This document shows positions 42,058-54,368 of a DNA stretch of 64,000 bases, piece by piece. The stretch is from Delftia tsuruhatensis. Lineage in GTDB: Bacteria > Pseudomonadota > Gammaproteobacteria > Burkholderiales > Burkholderiaceae_C. Position numbers and translations under genes: made by a program. The notes under the pieces were generated by a model. That model did not search any database and had not been told where the DNA came from. It saw only the letters and a list, made by a program, of their open reading frames with translations. Every line of letters starts with the position of its first letter. Positions within the stretch are counted from its first letter, which is position 1. The DNA is taken from positions 1,220,501-1,284,500 of the forward strand of contig NZ_LR813084.1 of NCBI RefSeq assembly GCF_903815225.1. Reading direction: 5' to 3'.

Positions 42058-42081
42058 AAGGTCTCCCAGGAGGCCTTTTTT
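42058..42081 (+). terminator. Terminator after tRNA-Thr
   Basis: An 8-bp stem, AAGGTCTC / GAGGCCTT (one wobble), has a CCAG loop and is followed by further T residues. It starts two bases after the tRNA. Confidence 0.8.
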
Positions 42082-42114
42082 CATTTCCGGCTTCGTTGGT
42101 TGCGGACAGGCCGA

Positions 42115-42420
42115 TCAGGCCTGCACCTTGAGGCGGATCTCGGTCACGTCCCAGCCCTTGGTGCGCAAGTGGGCCGCCATGGCCGGCAGCAACTGGCGGA
42201 TCTTGGCGGCCGCCGCATTGTTGCCGACCAGCAGGCACCAGGTGCTTCCTTCGATGGGGCCGGCCTGGAGACTGGTGCGCAGCAGCGGGGGCACCAGCGG
42301 CAGCACGGCGGCCAGGCGATTGCTGGAATCCCGCGTGAGCTGGGCCAGCCGGGCCAGCGTCGGAGAGTTCTCGACGGCATGCAGGGCCGTGACGGCGTGG
42401 TGGCGGCGGGTGAAGGTCAT
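42115..42420 (-). CDS. DciA-family protein (DUF721), probable helicase loader
   Basis: This 101-residue protein belongs to the DUF721/DciA family, which loads the replicative helicase DnaB in bacteria lacking DnaC/DnaI. The N-terminal half (SPTLARLAQLTRDSSNRLAAVLP) and the KH-like core (WCLLVGNNAAAAKIRQLLP, MAAHLRTKGWDVTEIRLKVQ) fit short betaproteobacterial members. The position divergent to secA is characteristic. The assignment rests on context and pattern rather than a strong motif. Confidence 0.75.
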   Translation of the reverse strand: MTFTRRHHAVTALHAVENSPTLARLAQLTRDSSNRLAAVLPLVPPLLRTSLQAGPIEGSTWCLLVGNNAAAAKIRQLLPAMAAHLRTKGWDVTEIRLKVQA

Positions 42421-42658
42421 GGGGCTTGGCGGATGGCTTTGACGGAGTCAGCCAAAGAGTGCCGTTATATCAGCATTGCGCCGGGGATCCGGCCCTGGGG
42501 GTTCCCTGCGTCAGCCTGCCTGGAAGAGGGTTGGACGGAGACAGTTAGAATCAATTGTTCGGTTCTCGCTTCGGGCCGGCCGCGAGTGCTCTGCAAAGGA
42601 GTACTTGCAGGCGGGTGAAGCGGCCCCATCTGAAATCCAACAATCTAGGGATTCCAGG

Positions 42659-42699
42659 CACACCGCGTTCCGCTACCGCGGAGGGCGGTGTGTCTTTTT
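42659..42699 (+). promoter_or_regulatory. Terminator-like hairpin in the secA leader
   Basis: CACACCGC (42659-42666) pairs with GCGGTGTG (42685-42692), with further pairing inside, and is followed by TCTTTTTC. The T-run ends 3 bases before the secA ATG at 42703. No Shine-Dalgarno sits at normal distance from that ATG: the only GGAGG (42680-42684) lies within the hairpin, 18 bases away, and 3 bases from an in-frame GTG at 42688. This could be an attenuator or a translation-control structure. A possible -10 box TAGAAT is at 42546-42551. The rest of the 282-base gap to dciA shows nothing else. Confidence 0.5.
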
Positions 42700-42702
42700 C
42701 GC

Positions 42703-45450
<2,748 letters not shown>

Positions 45451-45483
45451 CACGGCGGGTGTCGTAAGGCAATGCGAGACGAG

Positions 45484-45521
45484 AAGACGGCACGGATGCA
45501 TACCGTGCCGTCTTCTTTTTT
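45484..45521 (+). terminator. Rho-independent terminator after secA
   Basis: A perfect 12-bp stem, AAGACGGCACGG / CCGTGCCGTCTT, has a seven-base loop and is followed by CTTTTTT. Confidence 0.9.
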
Positions 45522-45599
45522 GAGGGCGATGAAATGCCCGCGGCCCTGGTTTGTTCCGATAATGGAGCGCGTTTTTCTTCCACCGTAGAAAGTCCCTTC

Positions 45600-46832
45600 A
45601 TGCCTGTGAATCTCTCCGCTCCCGTGGCCGCCGACCTGCTGGCGATCGACGGCGTCCGCATCGGCGTCACCGAAGCCGGTGTGCGCAAGGCCAATCGCAA
45701 GGACCTGTCCGTGTTCCTGCTCGATGAAGGCGCCTCGGTGGCAGGTGTGTTCACCCAGAACCGTTTCTGCGCCGCGCCCGTGCAGGTCAGCCGCGAACAT
45801 CTGGTGCAGACCGGCGGCGCCATCCGTGCCATGGTCGTCAACACGGGCAATGCCAATGCCGGCACCGGCGCCGATGGCCTGGCGCGCGCGCGCCGCACCT
45901 GTGCAGACCTGGCTGCGTTGCTGCAGTTGAAGCCCGAGCAGATCCTGCCGTTCTCGACCGGCGTGATCATGGAGCAGTTGCCCGTGGACCGCATCGCCGC
46001 GGGCCTGCCAGCTGCCATCGCCGCCGCCAAGGCCGACAACTGGGGCACGGCGGCCGAAGGCATCATGACCACCGATACCCTGCCCAAGGCTTTCAGCCGC
46101 GCCGTGGACATCGGCGGCAAGCGCGTGAGCATCACCGGCATCAGCAAGGGCGCGGGCATGATCCGTCCCAACATGGCGACCATGCTGGGCTTTCTGGCCA
46201 CCGACGCGGCCATCGCGCCCGAGCTGCTGCAGCCCTTGGTCAAGGAGCTGGCCGACGGTTCGTTCAATCGCGTGACCATCGACGGCGACACCTCGACCAA
46301 CGACTCCTTCGTGCTGGTGGCGACACACAAGGCCGGCAATGCCCCGGTCACGTCGCTGACGAGCTCCGAGGGCCAGGCCCTGAAGGCTGCCCTGCTGGAG
46401 GTGGCGCGCCTGCTGGCCCAGGCCATCGTGCGCGATGGCGAGGGCGCCACCAAGTTCATCACCGTGAAGGTGGAAGGCGGCAAGACCGAGGCGGAGTGCC
46501 GCCTGGTGGCCTATTCCATCGCGCATTCGCCCCTGGTCAAGACGGCATTCTTCGCCAGCGACCCGAACCTGGGCCGCATCCTCGCGGCGGTGGGCTATGC
46601 TAGCATCGACGACCTGGACCAGACCAAGATCGACCTGTACCTGAACGATGTGCATGTCGCAGTCGATGGCGGCCGCAATCCTGCCTATCAGGAGGAAGAC
46701 GGCCAGCGCGTGATGAAGCAGCAGGAGATCATCGTGCGCGTGCTGCTGGGCCGAGGGGAGGCCGAGCAGACCGTGTGGACCTGCGACCTGAGCCACGACT
46801 ACGTGAGCATCAACGCCGACTACCGCTCCTGA
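45600..46832 (+). CDS. argJ: Bifunctional glutamate N-acetyltransferase / amino-acid acetyltransferase
   Basis: This 410-residue ornithine acetyltransferase acts in the cyclic arginine pathway. The precursor self-cleaves before the nucleophilic threonine, seen in [15 protein letters not shown] (Ala193-Thr194). Other family signs are [35 protein letters not shown] and the C-terminal [16 protein letters not shown] 45600 gives the normal N-terminus; an upstream extension to 45534 is unlikely. Confidence 0.95.
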   Translation: MPVNLSAPVAADLLAIDGVRIGVTEAGVRKANRKDLSVFLLDEGASVAGVFTQNRFCAAPVQVSREHLVQTGGAIRAMVVNTGNANAGTGADGLARARRTCADLAALLQLKPEQILPFSTGVIMEQLPVDRIAAGLPAAIAAAKADNWGTAAEGIMTTDTLPKAFSRAVDIGGKRVSITGISKGAGMIRPNMATMLGFLATDAAIAPELLQPLVKELADGSFNRVTIDGDTSTNDSFVLVATHKAGNAPVTSLTSSEGQALKAALLEVARLLAQAIVRDGEGATKFITVKVEGGKTEAECRLVAYSIAHSPLVKTAFFASDPNLGRILAAVGYASIDDLDQTKIDLYLNDVHVAVDGGRNPAYQEEDGQRVMKQQEIIVRVLLGRGEAEQTVWTCDLSHDYVSINADYRS

Positions 46833-46855
46833 CTCTCCTCCCACCGCGCCGCTGA

Positions 46856-46887
46856 TGGCGGCAGGGCGCCTTGCCTTGCTGCCGCCA
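46856..46887 (+). terminator. Hairpin after argJ
   Basis: A 9-bp perfect stem, TGGCGGCAG / CTGCCGCCA, has a 14-base loop and is followed only by GCTTTC. It is a weak candidate terminator. Confidence 0.35.
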
Positions 46888-46998
46888 GCTTTCAATGGCA
46901 GCTGGCGCGCGGCCGCCCCGGCGTCGGCATGAGATCCATCTCGATTCCCGGGCGGGCGCCGCGCTGGCCGCCGTGAAAACCGTATTCGAGAGACATCC

Positions 46999-47955
46999 AT
47001 GACTTCGCCAACGCAAGCCGTCGCCACCCCTTTGCTGCAGCTCGTGCAGCGCGCCGAGCAGTTGATGCAGCGCATCGAGGCCATCCTCCCCCAACCCCTG
47101 CAATCGCCCGCTGACTGGAACGCAGCCATCGCCTGGCGCTACCGCAAGCGCGCCAATGGCTGCGGCCTGCTGGAGCCCGTGCGCCATGTCGGCGCCATGC
47201 AGCTTTCCGACCTGCAGAACATCGATGTGCAAAAGGACAAGATCGCCCGCAACACCGAGCAATTCGTCACAGGCCGTACCGCCAACAACGTGCTGCTCAC
47301 GGGGGCGCGCGGCACGGGAAAATCCTCGCTGATCCGCGCCTGCCTGCATGCCTACGCCCCTCACGGGCTGCGCCTGATCGAGGTGGACAAGGCCGATCTG
47401 ACGGACCTGCCCGATATCGTGGAAGTGGTGGCCGGTCGGCCCGAGAAGTTCATCATCTATTGCGATGACCTGAGTTTCGAGGAGGGCGAGCCTGGCTACA
47501 AGGCGATGAAATCCATTCTTGACGGCTCGGTCAGCGCCGCCAGTCCGAACGTGCTGGTGTATGCGACCAGCAACCGTCGCCACCTGCTGCCCGAGTACCA
47601 GTCGGAGAACCTGACGTACCAGCGTGGCGAGGATGGGGAGCTGCATCCCGGCGAGGTGATCGAGGAGAAGATCTCGCTGTCCGAGCGCTTCGGCCTGTGG
47701 GTAAGCTTCTATCCGTTCAGCCAGGACGAATACCTGCGCGTCGTGGCGCAGTGGCTGGAGGCGCTGGGACTGGACAGGCCTGCCATCGAGGCGGCCCGCC
47801 CGGAAGCCCTGGTCTGGGCATTGGAACGCGGCTCGCGCAGCGGCCGTGTCGCTCACCAGTTCGCCCGCGACTATGCGGGCCGCGCCGAGCGCCAGGCCGG
47901 CGGCCAGACCGGCATTGCGGATGTACAAGGGCTGGCTGAAGAGGCCGAGCTCTGA
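46999..47955 (+). CDS. DUF815 AAA-type ATPase
   Basis: This 318-residue P-loop ATPase is of the DUF815 (COG2607) family, widespread in proteobacteria and of unknown role. Walker A is LLTGARGTGKSSLIRA, a Walker B-like acid pair is in FIIYCDDLSFEEGE, a sensor-like NVLVYATSNRRHLLPEY follows, and an arginine-rich region is near the C-terminus. mutT lies 53 bases downstream, with which it is often linked in Burkholderiales. No substrate can be inferred. Confidence 0.88.
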   Translation: MTSPTQAVATPLLQLVQRAEQLMQRIEAILPQPLQSPADWNAAIAWRYRKRANGCGLLEPVRHVGAMQLSDLQNIDVQKDKIARNTEQFVTGRTANNVLLTGARGTGKSSLIRACLHAYAPHGLRLIEVDKADLTDLPDIVEVVAGRPEKFIIYCDDLSFEEGEPGYKAMKSILDGSVSAASPNVLVYATSNRRHLLPEYQSENLTYQRGEDGELHPGEVIEEKISLSERFGLWVSFYPFSQDEYLRVVAQWLEALGLDRPAIEAARPEALVWALERGSRSGRVAHQFARDYAGRAERQAGGQTGIADVQGLAEEAEL

Positions 47956-48008
47956 TCAGGCCGCTGTCTGCCCCCGTGGCAGACAGCGGAATCATTGCGA
48001 GAGATCAA

Positions 48009-48500
48009 GTGACTGACAAAGAAAAATCCCTGAGCGCTGCTGCCGGCGTGGCCGCACCGCGCAAGCACACTGAAGTGGCAGTCGGTGTGCTTTTGCGTGA
48101 GGCCGATGGCGCGCTGCTGATCACCAGCCGGCCCCCTGGCAAGCCCTATGCCGGCTATTGGGAGTTCCCGGGCGGGAAGCTCGAATCCGGCGAGACGGTG
48201 GAGCAGGCGCTGCGCCGCGAGTTGCAGGAAGAGCTGGGCGTCGAGATTGCCGCCGCAGAGGTCTGGAAGGTGACCGAGCACGACTACCCGCATGCCTTGG
48301 TGCGCCTGCACTGGTGCAAGATCAGGCGCTGGAGCGGGGAGTTCGAGATGCGCGAAGGCCAGCAGATGGCTTGGCAGCAACTGCCCTTGCAGGTGCATCC
48401 TGTGCTTCCTGGCGCCTACCCCGTGCTGCAGTGGCTCAGCGAGGAGCGCGGATTGCCATTCGATGCGGGCCACTACGAGGCCGGCCGGCCGCAGGCCTGA
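48009..48500 (+). CDS. mutT: MutT-type 8-oxo-dGTP diphosphatase
   Basis: This 163-residue Nudix hydrolase cleans oxidised dGTP from the nucleotide pool. The Nudix box is complete (GGKLESGETVEQALRRELQE followed by ELGV), and GYWEFPGGK precedes it. I chose GTG 48009 because GAGAG lies just upstream; a longer frame from 47976 is possible. The C-terminal WQQLPLQVHPVLPGAYPVLQWL is typical for proteobacterial MutT. The stop abuts the convergent yacG stop with no terminator between. Confidence 0.9.
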   Translation: MTDKEKSLSAAAGVAAPRKHTEVAVGVLLREADGALLITSRPPGKPYAGYWEFPGGKLESGETVEQALRRELQEELGVEIAAAEVWKVTEHDYPHALVRLHWCKIRRWSGEFEMREGQQMAWQQLPLQVHPVLPGAYPVLQWLSEERGLPFDAGHYEAGRPQA

Positions 48501-48725
48501 TCAGGGCTCGGTGCGGGGATCGCCGAAGGGTGCATCCTCCGGGGGCGTGGGGGCGGGGACACGGAATTCCTCGTTGGCCCATGCGCCCAGGTCGATCTGG
48601 CGGCAGCGTTCGCTGCAGAAGGGACGGAAGCGGTTGGCTGGCGCGAACAGGCTGGGGCCACCGCAGGTCGGGCAACGTACCGTCGGACCGGCCTTCGAGG
48701 ACGTTGGCTGGGAAGTCGTGGACAT
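48501..48725 (-). CDS. yacG: DNA gyrase inhibitor YacG
   Basis: This 74-residue zinc protein of the YacG family inhibits GyrB in E. coli. Four zinc cysteines are seen in [10 protein letters not shown] and [20 protein letters not shown], with the conserved FRVP following. It sits at the end of the minus-strand pil-coaE-zapD-yacG series, a conserved cluster. Confidence 0.93.
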   Translation of the reverse strand: MSTTSQPTSSKAGPTVRCPTCGGPSLFAPANRFRPFCSERCRQIDLGAWANEEFRVPAPTPPEDAPFGDPRTEP

Positions 48726-48742
48726 GTCTGCCGTCTTTCCCC

Positions 48743-49498
48743 TCAGCTGCACAGCGTGACCTCGAAAGAGGCATCGTCGCTGCAGGGCTGGGGCTTGGCA
48801 CCTTCCTCAGGGCGCAGCAGGCGTACGGACACCAGCAGGCGGTTGCCGCTGATCTCCGGCACCAGGCTCAGCGCCGGATCGATGCGCAGGCGCAGCAGCT
48901 GGAAGCTGCGGCCCGGGGGCATGGCCTGCTGGAACACGCCCTTTTCCGCAGCCACCCATTGCGGCACGCCGGTTTCACGCAGCAGCTTGAGCAGCAGTTG
49001 CAGCGATTGCCCCAGAGGCGCCAGGGTGCTGGCCCAGTCCTCCAGATCGCGCAGGCGCACCTGGGGGTCATGGAACTGCCAGGCATGGTAGGCAGGCAGA
49101 TCAAAGCCGCAGGTGCCGCCGGGGATGCCGATGCGGCTGCGCACGGCCATCAGCCATTCGTTGTCGGTCAGGGCCTGTCCGGCCTTGCCGTTCTGGGCGT
49201 TGAGCTGGGCAAAGCACTGCTCCACATGCCGGGAGACCTGGTCGAGCATGTGCTCGGCAATGTCGGGATTGCCGCGCAGGCTGTCGAGCAGATTCTTGTG
49301 GCGTTCCAGATCCTTCAGTACATCGGTCTTCAGATCGGCACGCGAGGCCACATCCATGATCTCGAAGATGGTCACCAGTGCGAAATGATGATCGATGGCA
49401 TGAGCGCGCGACAGCAACTCGCCAAGGCGGCGATAGAGCTGCTCGAGCCGGAGGTAGGTCCTCAGGCGCTCATTGAAGGGATATTCGTACAGGATCAC
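48743..49498 (-). CDS. zapD: Cell division protein ZapD
   Basis: This 251-residue cytoplasmic protein cross-links FtsZ filaments (YacF/ZapD family). It begins with a GTG codon and the family-typical [20 protein letters not shown]. Later conserved stretches are [20 protein letters not shown] and [19 protein letters not shown], with a C-terminal [20 protein letters not shown]. It lies between coaE and yacG as in most gamma- and betaproteobacteria. Confidence 0.94.
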   Translation of the reverse strand: MILYEYPFNERLRTYLRLEQLYRRLGELLSRAHAIDHHFALVTIFEIMDVASRADLKTDVLKDLERHKNLLDSLRGNPDIAEHMLDQVSRHVEQCFAQLNAQNGKAGQALTDNEWLMAVRSRIGIPGGTCGFDLPAYHAWQFHDPQVRLRDLEDWASTLAPLGQSLQLLLKLLRETGVPQWVAAEKGVFQQAMPPGRSFQLLRLRIDPALSLVPEISGNRLLVSVRLLRPEEGAKPQPCSDDASFEVTLCS

Positions 49499-49587
49499 GC
49501 TTGCTGGGCTCCTCGGGGTGCTCAGGAATCAGCTGTCGACGTCGTGCACATGCTGAATTACACGCACAGGCCAAGCCATGGCGTGCA

Positions 49588-50226
49588 TCATAGCCCGAAC
49601 CATGCTGAGATTCGATCGGTGCATGCGTGCAAAGCTTCGATCGTCATGGCTTCGTCGTTGTAGAGCACCCAGTCGGCGGCCGCCAGGCGGACGGCGCGGC
49701 TGGCCTGGGTGGCAATGATGGAAGCCACGGCCTCGCGGGACAGGCCATTGCGAGCCATGACGCGCACGATCTGTGTCTCGGGGCGGCAGTCCACCACCAG
49801 CACGGCATCGAGCAGGCCGGGCCAGCGGCCGGACTCCACCAGCAAGGGGATGTCGTGGACGATCAGCCGGCACCCTGCTGCCGTGGCCTGGTCGACCTCC
49901 TGCGCAGTTTGCCGGGCCACCAGGGGGTGAATGATGGCCTCCAGGCGCTGGCGCGCATCGGGCTGCTGGAATACCAGCTCGCGCATGCGGGCCCGGTCCA
50001 GGGCGCCACTGGCGTCGATCAGGCCGGGGCCGAAGCTGCGGATGATTTCCGGCAGGGCGGCACCTGCGGCGGCCGTGAGGCTGCGCGAGATCCGGTCCGC
50101 ATCGACGACGACCGCTCCGCGCAAGGCCAGCCGTGCAGCCACGGTGCTCTTGCCGCTGCCTATGCCCCCCGTCAGGCCCAGCCGGACGGGCGTGCGCACG
50201 GATGGCAGGAGGGGAGTGGAGACCAT
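49588..50226 (-). CDS. coaE: Dephospho-CoA kinase
   Basis: This 212-residue kinase performs the last step of coenzyme A synthesis. The P-loop is LGLTGGIGSGKSTVAARL, followed by VVVDADRISRSL with the catalytic aspartate. The lid and CoA region is IIHPLVARQTAQEV, and the substrate-binding LIVHDIPLLVESG is present. ATG 50226 begins a short variable leader before the P-loop. It lies 14 bases from the pilD stop. Confidence 0.95.
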   Translation of the reverse strand: MVSTPLLPSVRTPVRLGLTGGIGSGKSTVAARLALRGAVVVDADRISRSLTAAAGAALPEIIRSFGPGLIDASGALDRARMRELVFQQPDARQRLEAIIHPLVARQTAQEVDQATAAGCRLIVHDIPLLVESGRWPGLLDAVLVVDCRPETQIVRVMARNGLSREAVASIIATQASRAVRLAAADWVLYNDEAMTIEALHACTDRISAWFGL

Positions 50227-50240
50227 GCCGCAGTATGGGT

Positions 50241-51122
50241 TCAAAGTCCGAGTGCCGACAGCAGGGATTGCAGCATCTGCTGGGGACCGAACACCATGGC
50301 GGCAAAACCTGCACCGGCGAGGAAGGGGCCGAAGGGTACATAACCGCCTTCCCGCAGGCGGCTGTTGATCTTCAGCGCGATGCCCACGACGGCACCGATC
50401 ACCGAAGAGACCAGGATGATGGGAATGAGGGCCTGCCAGCCGAACCACGCGCCGAGCGCGGCAAACAGCTTGAAGTCGCCATATCCCATGCCTTCCTTGC
50501 CGGTGACCAGCTTGAAGCCCCAGTAGACCAGCCACAGCGACAGATAGCCGCCAGCCGCGCCCCAGATGGCATCGGCCACGGGTACGGTCGTCCAGTGCAG
50601 CGCCGATGCCAGCAGTCCGCCCCATAGCAGGGGCAGGGTGATGTCATCGGGCAGCAGCGTGGTATCCCAGTCGATCAACGCCAGGCTCAGCAAGGCGGCA
50701 CTGAACAGACACCACGCCGCGCCGGTCGGGCTGATGCCCCATCGCGCGATGCAGAAGGCAAACAGCGCGGCACAGGTCAGCTCCACCAGTGGATAGCGCA
50801 CGCCGATGGGTGTCTTGCATTGCGAGCAACGGCCCCGCAGCGCCAGGTAGCTGAACACGGGAATGTTCTCGTGCCAGGCGATCGCATGGCCGCAATGGGG
50901 GCAGCGCGAGCGGGGGCGGCTCAGGCTCAACGCGGGCTCGGCCGGGGTGGATGGCAGGGACGGTACGCCGCCGGAGCGCTCCTGCACCCATCGGGCACAC
51001 TCCGCATCCCAATCCTGCTCCATCATGCGCGGCATGCGGTGCACCACCACATTGAGAAAGCTGCCGACCATCAGGCCGAACAGGCCGCCCAGCGCGGCCT
51101 GCATCCAGGGATCCAGAAGCAT
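50241..51122 (-). CDS. pilD: Type IV prepilin peptidase / N-methyltransferase
   Basis: This 293-residue polytopic inner-membrane aspartyl protease processes and methylates type IV prepilins and type II secretion pseudopilins. The cytoplasmic tetracysteine zinc motif is CPHCGH and CSQCK. Catalytic aspartates are in LALIDWDTTLLPDDITLPLL and in the GxGD-type motif GMGYGDFKLFAALGAWFG. The start overlaps the pilC stop, so pilB-pilC-pilD form one unit. Confidence 0.95.
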   Translation of the reverse strand: MLLDPWMQAALGGLFGLMVGSFLNVVVHRMPRMMEQDWDAECARWVQERSGGVPSLPSTPAEPALSLSRPRSRCPHCGHAIAWHENIPVFSYLALRGRCSQCKTPIGVRYPLVELTCAALFAFCIARWGISPTGAAWCLFSAALLSLALIDWDTTLLPDDITLPLLWGGLLASALHWTTVPVADAIWGAAGGYLSLWLVYWGFKLVTGKEGMGYGDFKLFAALGAWFGWQALIPIILVSSVIGAVVGIALKINSRLREGGYVPFGPFLAGAGFAAMVFGPQQMLQSLLSALGL

Positions 51123-52339
51123 CAGACCACCTGTCCCAGCTTGAAGATGGGCAGGTACATGGACACCACGATGCCGCCGATGAGAGTGCCCAGGAAGACG
51201 ATGATGATGGGCTCCATCAGGCTGGAAAGGCCTGCGACCATGTCATCGACCTCTTCTTCGTAGAAGTCCGCGGCCTTGCCCAGCATGTGGTCGATGGAAC
51301 CCGACTCCTCCCCGATGGCGCACATCTGCAGCACCATCGAGGGAAAGACGTTGGCATTGGTCATGGCCACGGTCAGGCTGGTGCCCGTGGACACCTCCTG
51401 CTGGATCTTCTCCGTGGCGTTGGCGTAGACGGCGTTGCCGGATGCACCCCCCACGGAGTCCAGCGCCTCGACCAGCGGGACACCTGCGGCGAACATGGTC
51501 GACAGGGTACGCGTCCAGCGCGCCACGCAGGATTTCTCGATCAGCACGCCGAAGATCGGGACCTTGAGCAGTGTGCGGTCCATGAACTGCTGCATGCGCT
51601 CGTTGCGCTTCCAGGCCTGCATGAAGAAGTAGAGGCCGCCGCCCAATACGCCGAAGATCACCCACCACCACTGCACGAAGACGTCGCTGATGCCCATCAC
51701 GAACAGCGTGGGGGCGGGAAGATCGGCGCCGAACGAGCTGAATACTTCCTTGAAGGCCGGGATCACGAAGATCATGATGATGGTCACGACGACAAAGGCC
51801 ACGACGACCACGGAGATCGGGTACATCAGCGCCGACTTGATCTTGGACTTGATGGCCTCGGTCTTCTCCATGTAGGTGGCCAGGCGATCGAGCAACGCTT
51901 CCAGGATACCGGCGGCTTCCCCGGCCTCCACCAGATTGCAATAGAGGCTGTCGAAGTACATGGGGTGCTTGCGATAGGCCGCATTCAGCGAGGTGCCGGT
52001 CTCCACGTCGGCGCGGATGTCGGCCAGCAGGCGCGTCACGCTGGCATTGGTGTTGCCGCGTCCCACGATGTCGAAGGCCTGCAGCAACGGGACACCGGCC
52101 TTCATCATCGTGGCCATCTGGCGCGTGAACAGCGCGATGTCCTTGGGCTTGATCTTCTTGCCGCCGCGGGTGCGGCGCTTCTTGATCTTGCTGGGAAGCA
52201 CGCCCTGGCGGCGCAGCATGGCCTGGACCTGGTTGATGCCGCCGGCCCGGGTCTCGCCGCGGACGATCTTGCCGTTGCGGTCCTTGCCCTCCCATTCGAA
52301 GACGAATTCCTTGATGCCCTTGGACGCTGCTGTGGCCAT
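51122..52339 (-). CDS. pilC: Type IV pilus inner-membrane platform protein
   Basis: This 405-residue platform protein of the type IV pilus machine has two GspF domains. Each has the pattern seen in FTRQMATMMKAGVPLLQAFD and, in the second, WTRTLSTMFAAGVPLVEALD. The membrane helices include VVVVAFVVVTIIMIFVIPAF. It connects the PilB ATPase to pilus assembly. It ends inside the pilD start. Confidence 0.95.
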   Translation of the reverse strand: MATAASKGIKEFVFEWEGKDRNGKIVRGETRAGGINQVQAMLRRQGVLPSKIKKRRTRGGKKIKPKDIALFTRQMATMMKAGVPLLQAFDIVGRGNTNASVTRLLADIRADVETGTSLNAAYRKHPMYFDSLYCNLVEAGEAAGILEALLDRLATYMEKTEAIKSKIKSALMYPISVVVVAFVVVTIIMIFVIPAFKEVFSSFGADLPAPTLFVMGISDVFVQWWWVIFGVLGGGLYFFMQAWKRNERMQQFMDRTLLKVPIFGVLIEKSCVARWTRTLSTMFAAGVPLVEALDSVGGASGNAVYANATEKIQQEVSTGTSLTVAMTNANVFPSMVLQMCAIGEESGSIDHMLGKAADFYEEEVDDMVAGLSSLMEPIIIVFLGTLIGGIVVSMYLPIFKLGQVV

Positions 52340-52377
52340 GGTGCTCCCTCGTTTGTTGTCTGCGCTGTCCGCGCTAT

Positions 52378-54120
52378 TTACTCATTGGTGACTGCCAGCA
52401 CTTCTTCGAGTGAGGTCAGTCCCATCCGGGCTTTGTGCAGGCCGGCTTCGCGCAGCGATCGCACGCCTTCGCGCCTGGCCTGGGCCGCGATCTCCAGGGC
52501 GCTGCCGTCCTGCAGGATGATGCGCTGGATGTCCTCGCTGATCGGCATCACCTGGTAGATGCCGACGCGGCCCTTGTAGCCATTGTTGCAGGCCGGGCAG
52601 CCGACGGGTTTGTAGGTGACCCAGCTGCCGTCGACTTCCGCGTCGGCATAGCCCGCGTCGAGCAAGGCCTCCCGGGGAATGTCGGCGGGTTCCTTGCACT
52701 GGGGGCACAGCCGCCTGGCCAGCCGCTGGGCGGTGATCAGGATCACGCTGGAGGCGATGTTGAATGGCGCGATGCCCATGTTGCGCATGCGGGTCAGCGT
52801 GGTGGGCGCGTCATTGGTGTGCAGCGTGGACAGCACCAAGTGGCCGGTCTGGGCGGCCTTGATCGAAATATCGGCAGTCTCCAGGTCCCGGATTTCGCCG
52901 ACCATGATGATGTCCGGATCCTGGCGCAGAAAGGCCTTGAGCGCCGTCGCGAAGGTGAGGCCGGCCTTCTCGTTCACATTGACCTGGTTGACGCCGGGCA
53001 GGTTGATTTCCGAAGGGTCCTCGGCCGTCGCGATGTTCACCCCGGGCTTGTTCAGCAGGTTCAGGCAGGTGTAGAGCGACACGGTCTTGCCCGAGCCCGT
53101 GGGTCCGGTGACCAGGATCATGCCGTAGGGGCGGCCGATGGCATCAAGCAGGCGTGCCTTCTCCTCGGGCTCGTAGCCCAGGGCATCGATGCCCATCTTG
53201 GCAGAACTGGGATCCAGGATACGGATCACGATCTTTTCGCCGAACAGCGTGGGCAGCGTGCTGACGCGGAAATCGATGACACGGTCCGGACCGACCTTCA
53301 GCTTCATGCGTCCGTCCTGGGGAACACGCTTTTCCGAGATGTCCAGGCGCGAGATCACCTTGATGCGCGAGGCCAGCTTTTCCTTGATGGCAATCGGCGG
53401 CGAGGCAATCTCGCGCAACTCGCCGTCGATACGAAAGCGCACGCGGTACTGATGCTCATAGGGTTCGAAGTGCAAGTCCGACGCGCGCATGTTGAAGGCG
53501 TCGAGCAGCATCTTGTGCAGGAACTTGACGATGGGTGCGTCTTCGACGTCCGCCGCCGCCGTGTTGTCCTTTTCCTCGGCGGGTTCGTCGGTCTTGAGGT
53601 CGCCGAACTCGAAGTCGCCGCCGCCGCCATAGCTTTCCATGGCTTCGCCCGCACTTTTGTTCAGTTGCGCTATCAGCCTGTCCAGCTTGTCAGCCTCGAC
53701 GATGATCCAGTCCACACCAAGCTGCGTGGTGAACTTGATCTGTTCCGCGGCTTCCTGCTGCGTGGGGTCGGCCGTGGCCACCGTGAGGCGGTTGCCGCGC
53801 TTGCTCAGCGGCAGGACGCGGTAGGTCGTGCTGATCTTGGTGTCCAGCAGTTCCTGCGGCAGCCGCATCGGGTCGATGGCATCGAGATCGAGCAGCGGCG
53901 CGCTGAACATGGTAGAGACGGTCTCTGCCACTTCCAGTGCGGAAATGGTGCCTGCGCTGCTCAGTTCCGCGATGAACGAACTGCGGTTGGCGACGGCCTT
54001 GCTGGCGGCTGCTTCCGCTGCCTGCTGCGATACCTTGCCGGCAGAGACCAGGGCGCGCCCTATGCCTGGCAGCGATGCGACAGCGGAAGCGTTCTTGAGC
54101 GAGGAGTCAGCAACAGCCAT
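52378..54120 (-). CDS. pilB: Type IV pilus assembly ATPase
   Basis: This 580-residue hexameric ATPase drives pilus extension. The N-terminal MshEN-like domains are followed by Walker A (VTGPTGSGKTVSLYTCL), the Asp box (TAEDPSEINLPGVNQVNVNE), Walker B (DIIMVGEIRDLETA) and the His box (GHLVLSTLHTNDAPTTL). The zinc tetracysteine is CPQC and CPAC. I chose ATG 54120 (MAVADSSLKNASAVASLPGI), the normal PilB beginning. Confidence 0.96.
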   Translation of the reverse strand: MAVADSSLKNASAVASLPGIGRALVSAGKVSQQAAEAAASKAVANRSSFIAELSSAGTISALEVAETVSTMFSAPLLDLDAIDPMRLPQELLDTKISTTYRVLPLSKRGNRLTVATADPTQQEAAEQIKFTTQLGVDWIIVEADKLDRLIAQLNKSAGEAMESYGGGGDFEFGDLKTDEPAEEKDNTAAADVEDAPIVKFLHKMLLDAFNMRASDLHFEPYEHQYRVRFRIDGELREIASPPIAIKEKLASRIKVISRLDISEKRVPQDGRMKLKVGPDRVIDFRVSTLPTLFGEKIVIRILDPSSAKMGIDALGYEPEEKARLLDAIGRPYGMILVTGPTGSGKTVSLYTCLNLLNKPGVNIATAEDPSEINLPGVNQVNVNEKAGLTFATALKAFLRQDPDIIMVGEIRDLETADISIKAAQTGHLVLSTLHTNDAPTTLTRMRNMGIAPFNIASSVILITAQRLARRLCPQCKEPADIPREALLDAGYADAEVDGSWVTYKPVGCPACNNGYKGRVGIYQVMPISEDIQRIILQDGSALEIAAQARREGVRSLREAGLHKARMGLTSLEEVLAVTNE

Positions 54121-54254
54121 GTAGCAAGACGTATGGAAGGAAAGGACATTTATCCTATCATCCCTTAGGACTTGGAATGCCGCTCGCATGTCTTGGCGCC
54201 CGGGTCTTGGACCTGGCGCAAGCATGTGATGGTGGTTGTGTATGTGACCAGAAA

Positions 54255-54331
54255 TGGTCGGGGTGAGAGGATTCGAACCTCCGGCCTCTACGTCCCGAAC
54301 GTAGCGCTCTACCAGGCTAAGCTACACCCCG
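54255..54331 (-). tRNA. tRNA-Pro (anticodon CGG)
   Basis: This 77-base cloverleaf on the minus strand has encoded CCA. The acceptor stem CGGGGTG / CACCCCG is perfect, the anticodon stem CTACG / CGTAG is perfect, and the loop TTCGGGA gives CGG. It lies between pilB and ispB on the same strand. Confidence 0.96.
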
Positions 54332-54368
54332 TTGCTTCTGTAGAAAAAGCAGGCAGCCTGAATGGATT